NCBI GenBank assembly: GCA_963727075.1
Contig: CAVSET010000001.1
Span: 248,001 to 312,000 of the forward strand
Length of the DNA stretch: 64,000 bases
DNA from: Bog-756 sp963727075
GTDB taxonomy: Bacteria; Actinomycetota; Acidimicrobiia; Acidimicrobiales; RAAP-2
Reading direction: 5' to 3'
Position numbers and translations under genes: made by a program. The notes under the pieces were generated by a model. It was not told the origin of the DNA. It worked only from the letters and a program-made list of their open reading frames with translations, and did not search any database. How positions within the stretch are numbered: the stretch's first letter is position 1; each line of letters begins with the position of its first letter. Positions 11,451-20,612 of the stretch are shown here, piece by piece.

Positions 11451-12842
11451 TCACGATCGGAGGAGCCGCTTCACTTCGGCCTGGACCTCGGCGACGTGCC
11501 GGGTACAGGAGGCTTCGTCGGGGGCCTCCACGTTGAGGCGCAACAGGGGTTCGGTGTTCGACGGGCGGAGGTTGTACCACCAGTCGCCCCGGTCGACGGT
11601 GAGCCCGTCCAGGCGGTCGGCGGTGCCGAGTGCCCCACCGGCCCGCTCGACCTCGGCCGCCAGCAGCTCGACCGCCCCGGCCGGGTCGTCGACCACCGTG
11701 TTTATCTCGCCCGAGTCGGCGTAGCGCTGGAACGGCCGGAGGAGCTCGGAGAGGGGCTTCCCGGTCGTGCTCAGCAGCTCGAGGACGACCATGGCGGCGA
11801 TGATCCCCGAGTCCGCCCGGTAGTTGTCACGGAAGTAGTAGTGGCCGGAGTGCTCACCGCCGAAGACGGCCCCGGTGTCGGCCATCACCTGCTTGATAAA
11901 GCTGTGCCCCACCTTGGTGCGGACACCGGTACCACCTTTCTCGGCAATGACCTCGGGGACCACCCGCGAGCAGATGCAGTTGTAGAGGATGGTGGTGCCC
12001 GGGTACTTGTCGAGCATGGAGGATGCGACCAGGGCGGTGGTGAGGGAGCCGGAGACGGGAAGGGCCCGCTCGTCGACGAGGAACACCCGGTCGGCGTCGC
12101 CGTCGAAGGCCAAGCCGATGTCGGCCGACGAATCGAGCACGGCCTGCTTGAGTGCCACCAGGTTCTCGGGCTGGATGGGATCGGCCGGGTGGTTGGGAAA
12201 CGTCCCGTCGAGCTCGGGGAAGAGGATGTCGACCTCGAAGGGGAGCCCCTCGAAGACCTTGGGGGCGACCAGGCCGCCCATGCCGTTGGCCGTGTCCGCC
12301 ACCACCCGCAACGGCCGTAGGGAGTCGACGTCCACGAACGACCGCACATGGTCGGCGTAGGCGTCGAGGACCGAGCGCTCCTCGAGCGGGGCCAGCTGGT
12401 CGGGGTCGAGGTCGGGCGGGCCGGCCGCCCCCCAGGCGTCCAGGAGCGATTCCGCGGTCTGCTGGATCTCGGCCAGGCCGGTGTCGCGGCCGATCGGGCG
12501 GGCGCCCGACTGGCACAGCTTGAGGCCGTTGTAACGGGCCGGGTTGTGCGACGCGGTGAACATGGCCCCGGGGGCATCGAGGCTGCCGGCGGCGAAGTAG
12601 AGGAGGTCGGTGGAGGCGAGGCCCAGGTCGATGACGGACACACCCTCCGAGCGGGCGCCATCGGCGAACGCCCGGGAGAGCGAGACACCCGACTCGCGCA
12701 TGTCGCGGGCCACCAGCAGAGACGGGGCGCCGGTGAAGCGGGCCACCGCCATCCCGATGGCCCGGAACTGGGTCGTGTTCAGCTGGTCGGGCACCACTCC
12801 CCGGACGTCGTACGCCTTGAACACGTCGGAGAGGCTGGTCAT
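11451..12842 (-). CDS. manB: Phosphomannomutase / phosphoglucomutase
   Basis: 463 residues with all alpha-D-phosphohexomutase signatures: the phosphoserine loop FTASHNPARYNGLK, the Mg-binding loop FDGDADRVF, the sugar-binding GGEHSGHYYF and the phosphate-binding RPSNTEPLLRLN near the C-terminus. It converts mannose-6-phosphate to mannose-1-phosphate (possibly also glucose phosphates) for GDP-mannose. It heads a manB-Trm112-isomerase unit on the minus strand. A TAGGAT hexamer lies 9 nt before the ATG. Confidence 0.93.
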   Translation of the reverse strand: MTSLSDVFKAYDVRGVVPDQLNTTQFRAIGMAVARFTGAPSLLVARDMRESGVSLSRAFADGARSEGVSVIDLGLASTDLLYFAAGSLDAPGAMFTASHNPARYNGLKLCQSGARPIGRDTGLAEIQQTAESLLDAWGAAGPPDLDPDQLAPLEERSVLDAYADHVRSFVDVDSLRPLRVVADTANGMGGLVAPKVFEGLPFEVDILFPELDGTFPNHPADPIQPENLVALKQAVLDSSADIGLAFDGDADRVFLVDERALPVSGSLTTALVASSMLDKYPGTTILYNCICSRVVPEVIAEKGGTGVRTKVGHSFIKQVMADTGAVFGGEHSGHYYFRDNYRADSGIIAAMVVLELLSTTGKPLSELLRPFQRYADSGEINTVVDDPAGAVELLAAEVERAGGALGTADRLDGLTVDRGDWWYNLRPSNTEPLLRLNVEAPDEASCTRHVAEVQAEVKRLLRS

Positions 12843-12851
12843 GGCCGGGCC

Positions 12852-12857
12852 ATCCTA
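12852..12857 (-). promoter_or_regulatory. TAGGAT -10-like element before manB
   Basis: Minus-strand TAGGAT ends 9 nt before the manB ATG; fits the TAnnnT pattern of short-leader promoters in this window. Confidence 0.4.
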
Positions 12858-12940
12858 TCCAGCGGGCTCGGCACCATCGGTGGGCGGACGCGGCCCGCGG
12901 CGGCACCGGATGCGGGCCACGCCGATACGGCGGCGGTGGG

Positions 12941-13564
12941 TCAGGTACCGCCCGCCAGCATGCTGACCACATCGCCGGCGGCCGCGTCGCACAGCTCGGC
13001 CAGCCTCGCCATCCGGGCCGACAGACTTGGTGTGGCCAACAGGGCCTGGCGATCCAGTGGCCCCAGCGGGACCAGCTGGCACAGGACCCATCCGACTGTT
13101 TCGTCCGGTCCGGTCAGGCCGAGGTCGTGCGGAAGGGCGGGGACGTCACCCAGCTCCGAGAGGAGTGACCGGAGCCGGAACACCGCCGCCTCGGCCGTGC
13201 CGAGGGCCCGGCCGTCATCGGGGCCCGACTCGGTCGGGAGGTCCGCCACCAGGGCGCGCGGATACGGATCGTCGGGTAGCCAGTGCTCCACCCGGATGCG
13301 CCGGGAGCCGTGGGCCATCACCATCGAGCGCCCGCCGTCCACGCCGATCACCTGGGTGATCTCCGCCACCGTCCCGATGTCGACCCGATGGTCACCGCCA
13401 CCAACCTCCGAACCCCGGTCGATGAGGACTACGCCGAACGCCCCGTCGCCCGCCAGGCAATCGGCGATGAGGCAGCGGTATCGCGGCTCGAACACGTGCA
13501 GCGGCAGCGCACCCCCCGGGAAGAGGACGGCGGACAGGGGGAACATCCCGAACGGCCGGTCCAT
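12941..13564 (-). CDS. LON peptidase substrate-binding-domain protein
   Basis: 207 residues resembling the stand-alone LON N-terminal domain (PF02190): MFPLSAVLFPGGALPLHVFEPRY at the start, DRGSEVGGGD and GTVAEITQV, then an alpha-helical tail with LLATPSLSARMARL. No ATPase or protease domain. Function of such single-domain proteins is not established; a substrate-recognition or adaptor role is inferred. Start has GGGAG immediately upstream. It follows the large membrane protein gene by 13 nt, so is probably co-transcribed with it. Confidence 0.85.
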   Translation of the reverse strand: MDRPFGMFPLSAVLFPGGALPLHVFEPRYRCLIADCLAGDGAFGVVLIDRGSEVGGGDHRVDIGTVAEITQVIGVDGGRSMVMAHGSRRIRVEHWLPDDPYPRALVADLPTESGPDDGRALGTAEAAVFRLRSLLSELGDVPALPHDLGLTGPDETVGWVLCQLVPLGPLDRQALLATPSLSARMARLAELCDAAAGDVVSMLAGGT

Positions 13565-13577
13565 GTCTCCCGCCGGC

Positions 13578-16052
13578 TCAGGCGCGGGCCCCGGGCGATC
13601 GGGCCGCCCGCGCCCGTTTGGCCCTGCGGCCCCCGAGGGCCAGGGCCACCACGATGACCAAGGAGGCCAGCGTGACCACCTGGCCGACCCGGTCGCCCGT
13701 CGAGCTGGCGTAGGTGAGGGTCACGTCGTGACTGGTCGGGACGACGACCATCAGGTTGGGTGCGGCCCGCCACGGGCCTTCCGCCCCGGTCGCCCGCCAG
13801 TTGGGGAAGTAGGACACCTTGACCTCGACCGGGGTGCCAACCCTGTCCACGTGGAAGGAGATCGAGCTGTCGGTCTGGGTCACGCGGGACACGGTGGTGC
13901 CCGCCACCGGCACCGGTGTGGGCCGGGTGTCCCCGACCGGCACCCGAGCCCAGGCCGCCGGGCCTCCGGCCGTCGGGACCACGCCCCACCGGGACGGGTC
14001 GTCGTACCAGCTCGCCGCCGGGGCGAGCCAGCTGGTCTGGCCCGGGGAGACCCCCTGCCAGACGACGGGCTGGTCGGCCAGGGGTTGCACCAGCGAGGAG
14101 CCCTTGATCTCGTAGACCTTCCAGGTGAGGTTCAGCGCCTGGCCGTTGTAGGTCGTGCTCCACGGACCGGTCGAGGCCACCTGGGTCACCGACGGGTCGG
14201 CCGCGGCCGCCTGCTCGACGGAGCTCGACGAGGCCAGGAAGTACCGGACGCCGAGCTGCTGGAGGTGCTCGATCCCGAGCGGCACGTTCAGCCCGCCGTA
14301 GTGGAGCCCGTTGACCGCGTCGGACGGGGTCACCGAGAGCTCGTTCTGGTCGATGAAATGGAACGGGGTGGTGGAGGACGACTCGAACAGCAACCCCTCC
14401 ATCGAATCGACGCATCCGTTCGTCCAGTACGGAAGCAGCATGAGCGACATGGTGGTGCCGAACCGGTTGAGCGAGGGGTCGTACTCCCACATGGCGCGCC
14501 CACAGCCCCGCTCGGCCCCGACCTTGGCCATCATCTGGATCACGGCGTGGTATTCGGGATAGTCGGGCTTTCGCTCGTAGCCCGAGTAGTTCCAGGCGGC
14601 CCAGGCGCTCGGCTGGTCGGCACCCACCGAGACGCCGATCCGGCCGAGGGCGGAGGCCGGCAGGACCAGGGGCGGGACCACCACCAGGCAGGCGGCGGCC
14701 AGCGCGATCAGCGGGCCGACCACCGCCCCCGGAGGGATCGGGCCGGCGGTCGGCCGGCGGAACCGGCTGATCCGCGTGCCCGGGCGCCATGGCGCCCTCG
14801 CCGCCAGGCTGAGGCGCTCCCGGATCACCAGGACCCAGCGGGTCAGCCGCCGCCGCCGGTTCCAGCGGGCCAGGGCGGAGATGGTCTCGGCCAGGGCGTA
14901 CCCCGCCATGAGGTAGAGACAGAGGAACCACATGGGCAGGAAGCGGACGTTGTACAGCTTGCCCTGGGGGTCGAGGCAGACGACTGCCGCCGAGATGCCC
15001 CCCAGGATGGCGATGCACCACGCCACCCGGTTGTGGCGCAGCACCATGGCCACCAGGCCGAGCAGGTCGGCGGCCAGCACCCACCGGGCCGACCCGGGGA
15101 AGAGGAGGTGGGGGAAGCCCTCGACGTTGGTCCACCCCATGTTGGTCGTGTAGGCCTGGCCGGTCACGAAAGGGACCAGCCACCAGGCGGCGAGCCCGAC
15201 ACCGAGGGCTCCGGCCACCACCGCCCAGAGCAGGCGCCTGACCCACCGCCGCCGGGCCAGGCGGCCCGGCAGGCTGCGGTGCAGCCCGCGCACCAAGTCG
15301 GCGTCGAGCAGGACCAGCACCGCGGCGCCGGCCGCGGCGAACAGCGCCGGCAGCAGATGGCACAGCAGGGTGCAGGCGAAGAGCACGGCGGCCAGGGCCC
15401 GGTGCCGGCCGGTACGGAGTCCCGAGGCCACCACGCCGAGGAAGAGGAGGGCCAGCGAGAGGCTGAGCGAGAAGGAGAACTCGCCGGCCAGGGTGGAGAG
15501 CAGATTGCCCCCATAGATGGAGAAGCTCGGTTCGAAGAGGAAGGGCAGGGTGGCCGCGGCCAGGCAGCCAGGTCCGGGGTCGCGCAGGCCGGCCAGCCGG
15601 CCGAAGGCCCAGGCACACACCGGCAGCAGGAGGGTGCCGAGCACCGTGACCAGCTTGAAGGCCACGTCGTAGGAGACGACGGCGTTGAACAGCACGGTGA
15701 TCAGGCCGGGCAACGGGAAATAGAAGGTGTAGAGGGGGAACCCGTCGTACCATTGCGGGTCCCAGCCGGTGAGCTGCCCGTGGGTCAGCAGGTGCGACTT
15801 GAGGAATGCCGGGAGCACCACGTGGCCCCCAGTGTCACCGCCGGCGGTGGTGGTGTTGGCCACCAGCAGCGACGGGTGGAGCTGGCTGAGGGCGACCAGC
15901 GTCACCCCGACCACCACCACCACGTTCGACCAACCCGGCCACGCCGACCGGCGGGTCAGCCGTTGGAGGACGGTCGGCTGGTGAGGCCGCGGCGACGGCC
16001 GCGGGACGTCCGCCGCCCGCTCGACGGGCACGACATCGACGGACGCGGTCAT
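13578..16052 (-). CDS. Large polytopic membrane protein of the 6-pyruvoyl-tetrahydropterin synthase-related family
   Basis: 824 residues. Family features: NTTTAGGDTGGHVVLPAF after the first membrane helix (about residues 40-60), then WDPQWYDGFPLYTFYFPLPG and a run of about ten hydrophobic segments to residue 470, an exported region of about 320 residues, and a final membrane anchor with an Arg/Ala-rich tail. Despite the family name it looks like a GT-C-type glycosyltransferase or polymer-handling protein rather than a pterin enzyme; this is inference. The ATG is one base from the stop of the CPBP protease gene. A role in envelope glycan assembly is plausible from the locus. Confidence 0.7.
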   Translation of the reverse strand: MTASVDVVPVERAADVPRPSPRPHQPTVLQRLTRRSAWPGWSNVVVVVGVTLVALSQLHPSLLVANTTTAGGDTGGHVVLPAFLKSHLLTHGQLTGWDPQWYDGFPLYTFYFPLPGLITVLFNAVVSYDVAFKLVTVLGTLLLPVCAWAFGRLAGLRDPGPGCLAAATLPFLFEPSFSIYGGNLLSTLAGEFSFSLSLSLALLFLGVVASGLRTGRHRALAAVLFACTLLCHLLPALFAAAGAAVLVLLDADLVRGLHRSLPGRLARRRWVRRLLWAVVAGALGVGLAAWWLVPFVTGQAYTTNMGWTNVEGFPHLLFPGSARWVLAADLLGLVAMVLRHNRVAWCIAILGGISAAVVCLDPQGKLYNVRFLPMWFLCLYLMAGYALAETISALARWNRRRRLTRWVLVIRERLSLAARAPWRPGTRISRFRRPTAGPIPPGAVVGPLIALAAACLVVVPPLVLPASALGRIGVSVGADQPSAWAAWNYSGYERKPDYPEYHAVIQMMAKVGAERGCGRAMWEYDPSLNRFGTTMSLMLLPYWTNGCVDSMEGLLFESSSTTPFHFIDQNELSVTPSDAVNGLHYGGLNVPLGIEHLQQLGVRYFLASSSSVEQAAAADPSVTQVASTGPWSTTYNGQALNLTWKVYEIKGSSLVQPLADQPVVWQGVSPGQTSWLAPAASWYDDPSRWGVVPTAGGPAAWARVPVGDTRPTPVPVAGTTVSRVTQTDSSISFHVDRVGTPVEVKVSYFPNWRATGAEGPWRAAPNLMVVVPTSHDVTLTYASSTGDRVGQVVTLASLVIVVALALGGRRAKRARAARSPGARA

Positions 16053-16053
16053 C

Positions 16054-17084
16054 TCAGGCCAGCACCCCACCGAAGGTGGCGGGCGTCACCACCGCGGCGG
16101 CCACCGCCATCAGGTTGAAGGTGGCGTGGGCCACCATGTTCATGCCCAGGCGCCCGGTCATATAGGAGACGACCGACAGGAGGATCCCGAAGACGGCCAG
16201 GCCCAGGAGCTGCAGGGACTCGGCGTGGGCCAGCCCGAAGAGCACGCCGCTGACGACGATGGCAAGGGCGGGTCCGACCAACCCGCCGACCTTCCCGAAC
16301 AAGCGGGCCAACGAGCGCAGCAGGACACCCCGGAAGAACAGCTCCTCGAAGAACGGGGCGCCCACCACGGTGCACACGGCGATCACGGCGAACCCGACCC
16401 CGTGGGACCCCCCGGTCAGCCGGTGCGAGGGGGCGTTGAACCGCTGGTTGAAGTTGTGGACGTGCTGGGCGATGGGGACGTACATCAAGGCGACCAGGAT
16501 CTGGCCGCCGACCCCGATGGGTAGGCCGACGAGGTCCATCCAGCGGAAACGGAGCCCCAAGTCCCGCGAGAAGCTTCTGGTGCCCCTGACGCCGCTGGAG
16601 AGCCACGCCGACCCGAGGAACCCGGCCCACAGCCCGAGCAGGGTGGAGACGATGTACCAGGTGGGGGGCTCACTGAGTCGGGTGATGGCGCTCAGCGAGC
16701 CGAGCTTTCCGGCCACGGCCGCACTGACGGCGACGAAGACGGCGGCAATGATCTGGCCGCCGACGAAGCCCATCGCCGCGAACAGCAGCCACATCCCCGC
16801 CGACGGGCGAGTGCTCGGAGCCGCCCCGGCATCCAGCTGCCGGCCGAGGGGGAGGTCGCGACCCGGTTGGGGACCACCGGCGCCGGGCGGCGGCCAGGCC
16901 CGGGCGGACGGGGGCGGTGGTGGAGCCCCCCCCGGCGGCGGGGGTACCGGCCCCCCGGGGGGTGCGGGGGGGCCCAAACCGGCTCGACCAGGGGTGGAGC
17001 GGCCACAGGGGGTGCGGGCGGAGCGGCCGGGAGATCACCGGTGGACGCAGCAGAGTCCGTTCCCGGCTCGGACGGCTCGATCAC
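16054..17084 (-). CDS. CPBP family intramembrane metalloprotease, frameshifted in a G/C homopolymer
   Basis: Multi-pass protein with the three CPBP motifs: EELFFRG (motif 1, EExxxR), FGLAHAE (motif 2) and HATFN (motif 3), giving the Glu/His metal site in the membrane. The N-terminus is a Pro/Gly-rich cytoplasmic arm. The reading frame that holds the motifs is open only from 16977; the natural start appears to be GTG 17084 (MIEPSEPGTDSAAS...), one frame away, and the two join across C6-G6 and G7 runs at 16951-16973. TATCGT lies 7 nt before this GTG. CPBP proteins process membrane substrates or modify lipids; the substrate here is unknown. Confidence 0.8.
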
Positions 17085-17091
17085 CCGCCCC

Positions 17092-17097
17092 ACGATA
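17092..17097 (-). promoter_or_regulatory. TATCGT -10-like element before the CPBP protease gene
   Basis: Minus-strand TATCGT ends 7 nt before GTG 17084, supporting that start over the GTG at 17093. It is divergent from the ftsH promoter 80 bp away. Confidence 0.4.
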
Positions 17098-17172
17098 CCG
17101 AGGGATTCCGACCCGAAGGCGGCGGCCCTGGTCCTGAGGTGAGGCGATGCGTCAAACCAGCCTCCGTGCGCC

Positions 17173-17178
17173 TAGCAT
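17173..17178 (+). promoter_or_regulatory. TAGCAT -10 element of ftsH, probable leaderless start
   Basis: TAGCAT ends exactly 6 nt before the ftsH GTG, so transcription would begin at the start codon. No Shine-Dalgarno sequence precedes the GTG. Confidence 0.5.
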
Positions 17179-17184
17179 GATGGC

Positions 17185-19479
17185 GTGACCCCGCCCAATC
17201 CCAACGCTCCTGGCGGGCCTCCGGCGCCGGGCGGGCCCGGACAGGAGGCACCCGGACAGAACCGGAACCGCATGATGCTGTATGCGGTGATCGTGGTGGC
17301 CGTCCTCTCGGTGCTGATCGTCCCCGGCCTGGTCCATAAGTCCAGCCCCAACACCCTCACCTACAACGTCTTCCTCAGCGACATCCAGAGCAAGCAGATC
17401 AAGACGGCCACCGTCGACCAGACCAACGGGGTGATCACCGGTGACCTGACCAACGGCGGGACCTACACCGTCAACGGGCCCAACCCGGTCACGGACTCCG
17501 AGCTGACCGCCCTCAAGCCCCTCGGATCCGACTACAAGCTGGTGACCTCGCAGTCGAACGCCCTGGTGAGCATCTTGCTCACCTGGGTCCTCCCCTTCGC
17601 CATCCTCGGCGGGATCTTCTACTACATCAGCCGCAAGGCCCAGGGCCAGATGGGGAGCATCATGTCCATCGGGCGGTCCAAGGCCAAGCTGTACTCGACG
17701 GAGCGCCCCTCGACGACCTTCGATGACGTAGCCGGGTACGACGGGGTCAAGCTCGAGATCAGCGAGGTGGTGGACTTCCTCAAGACCCCGGCCCGGTTCA
17801 AGGAGATCGGGGCGCGGATCCCCAAGGGGATCCTCCTGGTCGGGCCGCCGGGCACCGGCAAGACCCTCCTGGCCCGGGCGGTGGCCGGCGAGGCCGGTGT
17901 GCCCTTCATGTCGGTCAGCGGCTCCGATTTCATGGAGATGTTCGTCGGGGTGGGAGCCAGCCGGGTCCGGGACCTCTTCGCCACTGCCCGCAAGCAGGCT
18001 CCGGCCATCGTCTTCATCGACGAGATCGACTCCATCGGCCGCAAGCGGGGTGCCGGCCTCGGGGGTGGGCACGACGAGCGGGAGCAGACGCTCAACCAGA
18101 TGCTGTCGGAGATGGACGGGTTCGACCCGACCGAGGGCATCGTGGTCATGGCGGCCACCAACCGTCCCGACATCCTGGACGCGGCCATCCTGCGGCCCGG
18201 CCGGTTCGACCGCCAGATCGTGGTCCCCCTCCCGGACCTCGACGAGCGGCTCCCCATCCTCCAGGTGCATTGCAAGGACAAGCGGGTCGACCCGACCGTC
18301 GACCTCGGCACGGTGGCCCGTGGCACACCCGGCATGAGCGGTGCGGACCTGGCCAACCTGGTCAACGAGGCGGCCCTCCACGCGGTGCGGCGTGGCTCGA
18401 CCGTCATCCAGAACGTCGACTTCGAGGCGTCACGCGACCGGGTGCTCATGGGCCAACGGAGGGAGAGCCTGGTCCTGTCCGGAGCCGAGAAGGAGCGGGT
18501 GGCGTTCCACGAGGGCGGTCACGCCGTGCTGGCCTATGTCCTTCCCGAAGCCGACCCGGTCCACAAGGTGACCATCCTGCCGACCGGCATGGCCCTCGGG
18601 GTGACCATGCAGCTCCCCATGGAGGAGCGCCACATCCATCCCCGCCAGCAGATCGAGGACGCCCTGGCCGTCCGCATGGGTGGCCGGGCCGCCGAGCTCC
18701 TCGTCTACGGTGACCTCTCCACCGGGGCCAACAACGATCTGGTGGGCAACACCGAGCTGGCCCGCAAGATGGTCCGCGAGTGGGGCATGAGCGACAAGAT
18801 CGGCCCCATGGCGTGGGGATCCCAGGGCCAGGTCTTCCTGGGCGAGGACCTCATGCACACCAGGGACTACTCGGAGCACACCAGCCAGATCATCGACGAC
18901 GAGGTGGAGCTCATCCTGCGGGCCCAGGAGGAGCGGGCCCTCGAGGTGCTGGCCCGCCACCGCGGCGGCCTCGATGCCGTGGCCCGCGCCCTCCTCGACG
19001 AGGAGACCATCGACGGCGAGACGGTGGGCCGGTTGGTGGACACCGCCTACGGACGCCCGGTCCATGAGCATGGCGTGAAGAACGTGCCCCCCATCTTCGT
19101 TGCCTCCCAGCACGGCCCGACCGGCTCCGATGACGTCGACGGGCCGCCCGGAGACAACGAGCCGGACGACCGGGGGAACCGCGATCCGGGTGACCTCCCG
19201 GTTGGGGCCGCCTCGGGCACCGCCAAGACCGCCGACCCTCCGGAGGCACCGGCCGACAGCGCGGTCGGCAATGCCGCCCAGACCAGCGACTCCGGCGCGG
19301 ACCAACCCGCCGACGCCACCCAGCCCGCCCCGGACGGGCAGGCCGCGGCGCCCTGGCCCCCGCCACCGGCGCCCCACTGGCCCCAAGCCCCCTCCCCCAT
19401 GCCGGCCCAACCGGCACCCGGCCACTGGCCGAAGCAGGCGCCGTGGCCCCCGCCGCCACCACCCCCGACGTCGCGCTGA
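17185..19479 (+). CDS. ftsH: ATP-dependent zinc metalloprotease FtsH
   Basis: 764 residues. A Pro/Gly-rich N-terminal tail, membrane helices at about 31-50 and 127-147 flanking the periplasmic domain, Walker A GPPGTGKT at 220-227, Walker B IVFIDEID at 275-282, the SRH region NRPDILDAAILRPGR, and the zinc site HEGGH at 442-446. It extracts and degrades membrane and some soluble proteins. After about residue 640 there is an unusual disordered tail rich in Ala, Pro, Asp and Trp-Pro repeats (WPPPPAPHWPQ). The GTG start is preceded by TAGCAT, not a ribosome-binding site. The folate genes often found after actinobacterial ftsH are absent here. Confidence 0.97.
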   Translation: MTPPNPNAPGGPPAPGGPGQEAPGQNRNRMMLYAVIVVAVLSVLIVPGLVHKSSPNTLTYNVFLSDIQSKQIKTATVDQTNGVITGDLTNGGTYTVNGPNPVTDSELTALKPLGSDYKLVTSQSNALVSILLTWVLPFAILGGIFYYISRKAQGQMGSIMSIGRSKAKLYSTERPSTTFDDVAGYDGVKLEISEVVDFLKTPARFKEIGARIPKGILLVGPPGTGKTLLARAVAGEAGVPFMSVSGSDFMEMFVGVGASRVRDLFATARKQAPAIVFIDEIDSIGRKRGAGLGGGHDEREQTLNQMLSEMDGFDPTEGIVVMAATNRPDILDAAILRPGRFDRQIVVPLPDLDERLPILQVHCKDKRVDPTVDLGTVARGTPGMSGADLANLVNEAALHAVRRGSTVIQNVDFEASRDRVLMGQRRESLVLSGAEKERVAFHEGGHAVLAYVLPEADPVHKVTILPTGMALGVTMQLPMEERHIHPRQQIEDALAVRMGGRAAELLVYGDLSTGANNDLVGNTELARKMVREWGMSDKIGPMAWGSQGQVFLGEDLMHTRDYSEHTSQIIDDEVELILRAQEERALEVLARHRGGLDAVARALLDEETIDGETVGRLVDTAYGRPVHEHGVKNVPPIFVASQHGPTGSDDVDGPPGDNEPDDRGNRDPGDLPVGAASGTAKTADPPEAPADSAVGNAAQTSDSGADQPADATQPAPDGQAAAPWPPPPAPHWPQAPSPMPAQPAPGHWPKQAPWPPPPPPPTSR

Positions 19480-19516
19480 CCCGCTCGCACCGGCCGGCTC
19501 GACGTAGACCGAGGCA

Positions 19517-20050
19517 ATGAACGACTGGGGCCGGTCGACCTATGGCGACCCTTGCCGGGGCTGCGGCTTTGCCTGGGGCACATCGGTCGAGTCGGCGATC
19601 GCGCTCGTCTCCGACACTCACAGTTCGTACGCCGCCCTGTTGGAGCGGCCACCGGTGACGAGCGGCACCCGGCCTTGTCCTGGTCGGTGAGGGCCTACGT
19701 ATGCCATGCGGGGGACAATCTGGGGATCTGGGCCGAGCGCCTGGTCGGATCGGCACGAGGTGGCGGGCAGTCGGTGGGCGGCTACGACGAGATGGCGCTG
19801 GCCGAGGCGAGGGGCTACCGGTCGATCTCCCCGCCGGCGGCCCTGTGGTCGTTGTCGCGATCCGTCGGGGCGTGGGAAGGCGCGGTGGCCGAGAGCAGTC
19901 ACCAGGGAACGGTCCTGGTCCACCCCGACCGCGGTGTTCAGACCCTGGGGGATGTCGTCGTGTCCAACGCTCACGATGCCTTCCACCGCCGTTGGGACAT
20001 CGAGCGATCGCTCGATCGGCGCGGCGGAGGCGGGCGGGGTGTCGACGTGA
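19517..20050 (+). CDS. DinB/mycothiol-dependent isomerase-like protein, frameshifted
   Basis: Starts MNDWGRSTYGDPCRGCGFAW at ATG 19517 and changes frame near 19650; the rest reads SVRAYVCHAGDNLGIWAERL ... VLVHPDRG ... VSNAHDAFHRRWDIERSL. The His in VCHAGDN plus HDAFHRRWD form the spaced His/Asp/His pattern of the DinB metal site. Proteins of this fold are thiol-dependent transferases or isomerases in actinobacteria, but the substrate is unknown. A second frame change would place its stop at TGA 20048-20050, overlapping the next gene's GTG. Without that change it would run in frame into the next gene. Confidence 0.6.
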
Positions 20051-20590
20051 CCCGGTCAGAGGGCGACGTACCGAACCACCCGAACGCGGATCGGCCCCCA
20101 ACGCTTCGGGTCCCCCGACCGGACGAGTCGGTGGTCGCCGACGAGATGACCATGAGCCGTCAATGGCTGGACCACCTCCGCCGCAGTGCCATCTTCAAGG
20201 TCGAGGGCCTGGACCGGGCCCAGCTGCGGTGGAAGCCCGCGCCGACGGCCAATTCGCTGGGCCAGATCGTCACTCACCTCGGCTTCGCCGAACGCCTCTG
20301 GGCCCGGGTGGTCTTCGCCGGTGAGAGGATGGACATGTCGTGGAGGGAGCACATGTTCGACCTTCCCGAGACATGGTCGACCGAGGACGTGGTGTCCTTC
20401 TACCGAGAGCGAGACGGCCGCGTCCGATGTCGTCTTCGACGCGGCAGCCACCTTCAACCTCCCCTCGCGCGGCGAGATCCGGCCGACGACCCTGCGATGG
20501 GTGGTCGGCCACTTGATCGAGGAGACGGCCCGGCATGTCGGCCACATGGACATCACCCGCGAGCTGCTGGACGGTTCGACCGGCCGTTGA
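20047..20590 (+). CDS. DinB family protein (DUF664-like), one frameshift
   Basis: MTRSEGDVPNHPNADRPPTL, then the helix-rich DinB_2/DUF664 core: DEMTMSRQWLDHLRRSAIFK, GLDRAQLRWKPAPTANSLGQ and IVTHLGFAERLWARVVF. After a frameshift near 20410 it continues ASDVVFDAAATFNLPSRG and LIEETARHVGHMDITRELLD, which supplies the remaining metal-binding His residues. About 180 residues. Probably a metal-dependent, possibly mycothiol-linked enzyme of unknown substrate. The GTG overlaps the upstream stop as GTGA if that gene is read as proposed. Confidence 0.75.
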
Positions 20591-20600
20591 TCGCCCATGC

Positions 20601-20606
20601 CAAGAT
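20601..20606 (+). promoter_or_regulatory. CAAGAT -10-like element before the nitronate monooxygenase-like gene
   Basis: One mismatch to TAnnnT; it ends 6 nt before GTG 20613, the leaderless spacing. Supports that start over an upstream in-frame codon. Confidence 0.3.
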
Positions 20607-20612
20607 GGCGCG

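Noticed and set aside
12348..16118. 1256-codon open frame opposite manB, the LON-domain gene and the large membrane protein
   Set aside because: It spans three real minus-strand genes and translates to low-complexity Arg/Gly/Gln/His text; GC-driven absence of stops.
16951..16973. Phase-variable homopolymer controlling the CPBP protease
   Set aside because: The C6-G6 and G7 runs do break the frame, but with similar single-base breaks in many genes, sequencing error is the simpler reading.
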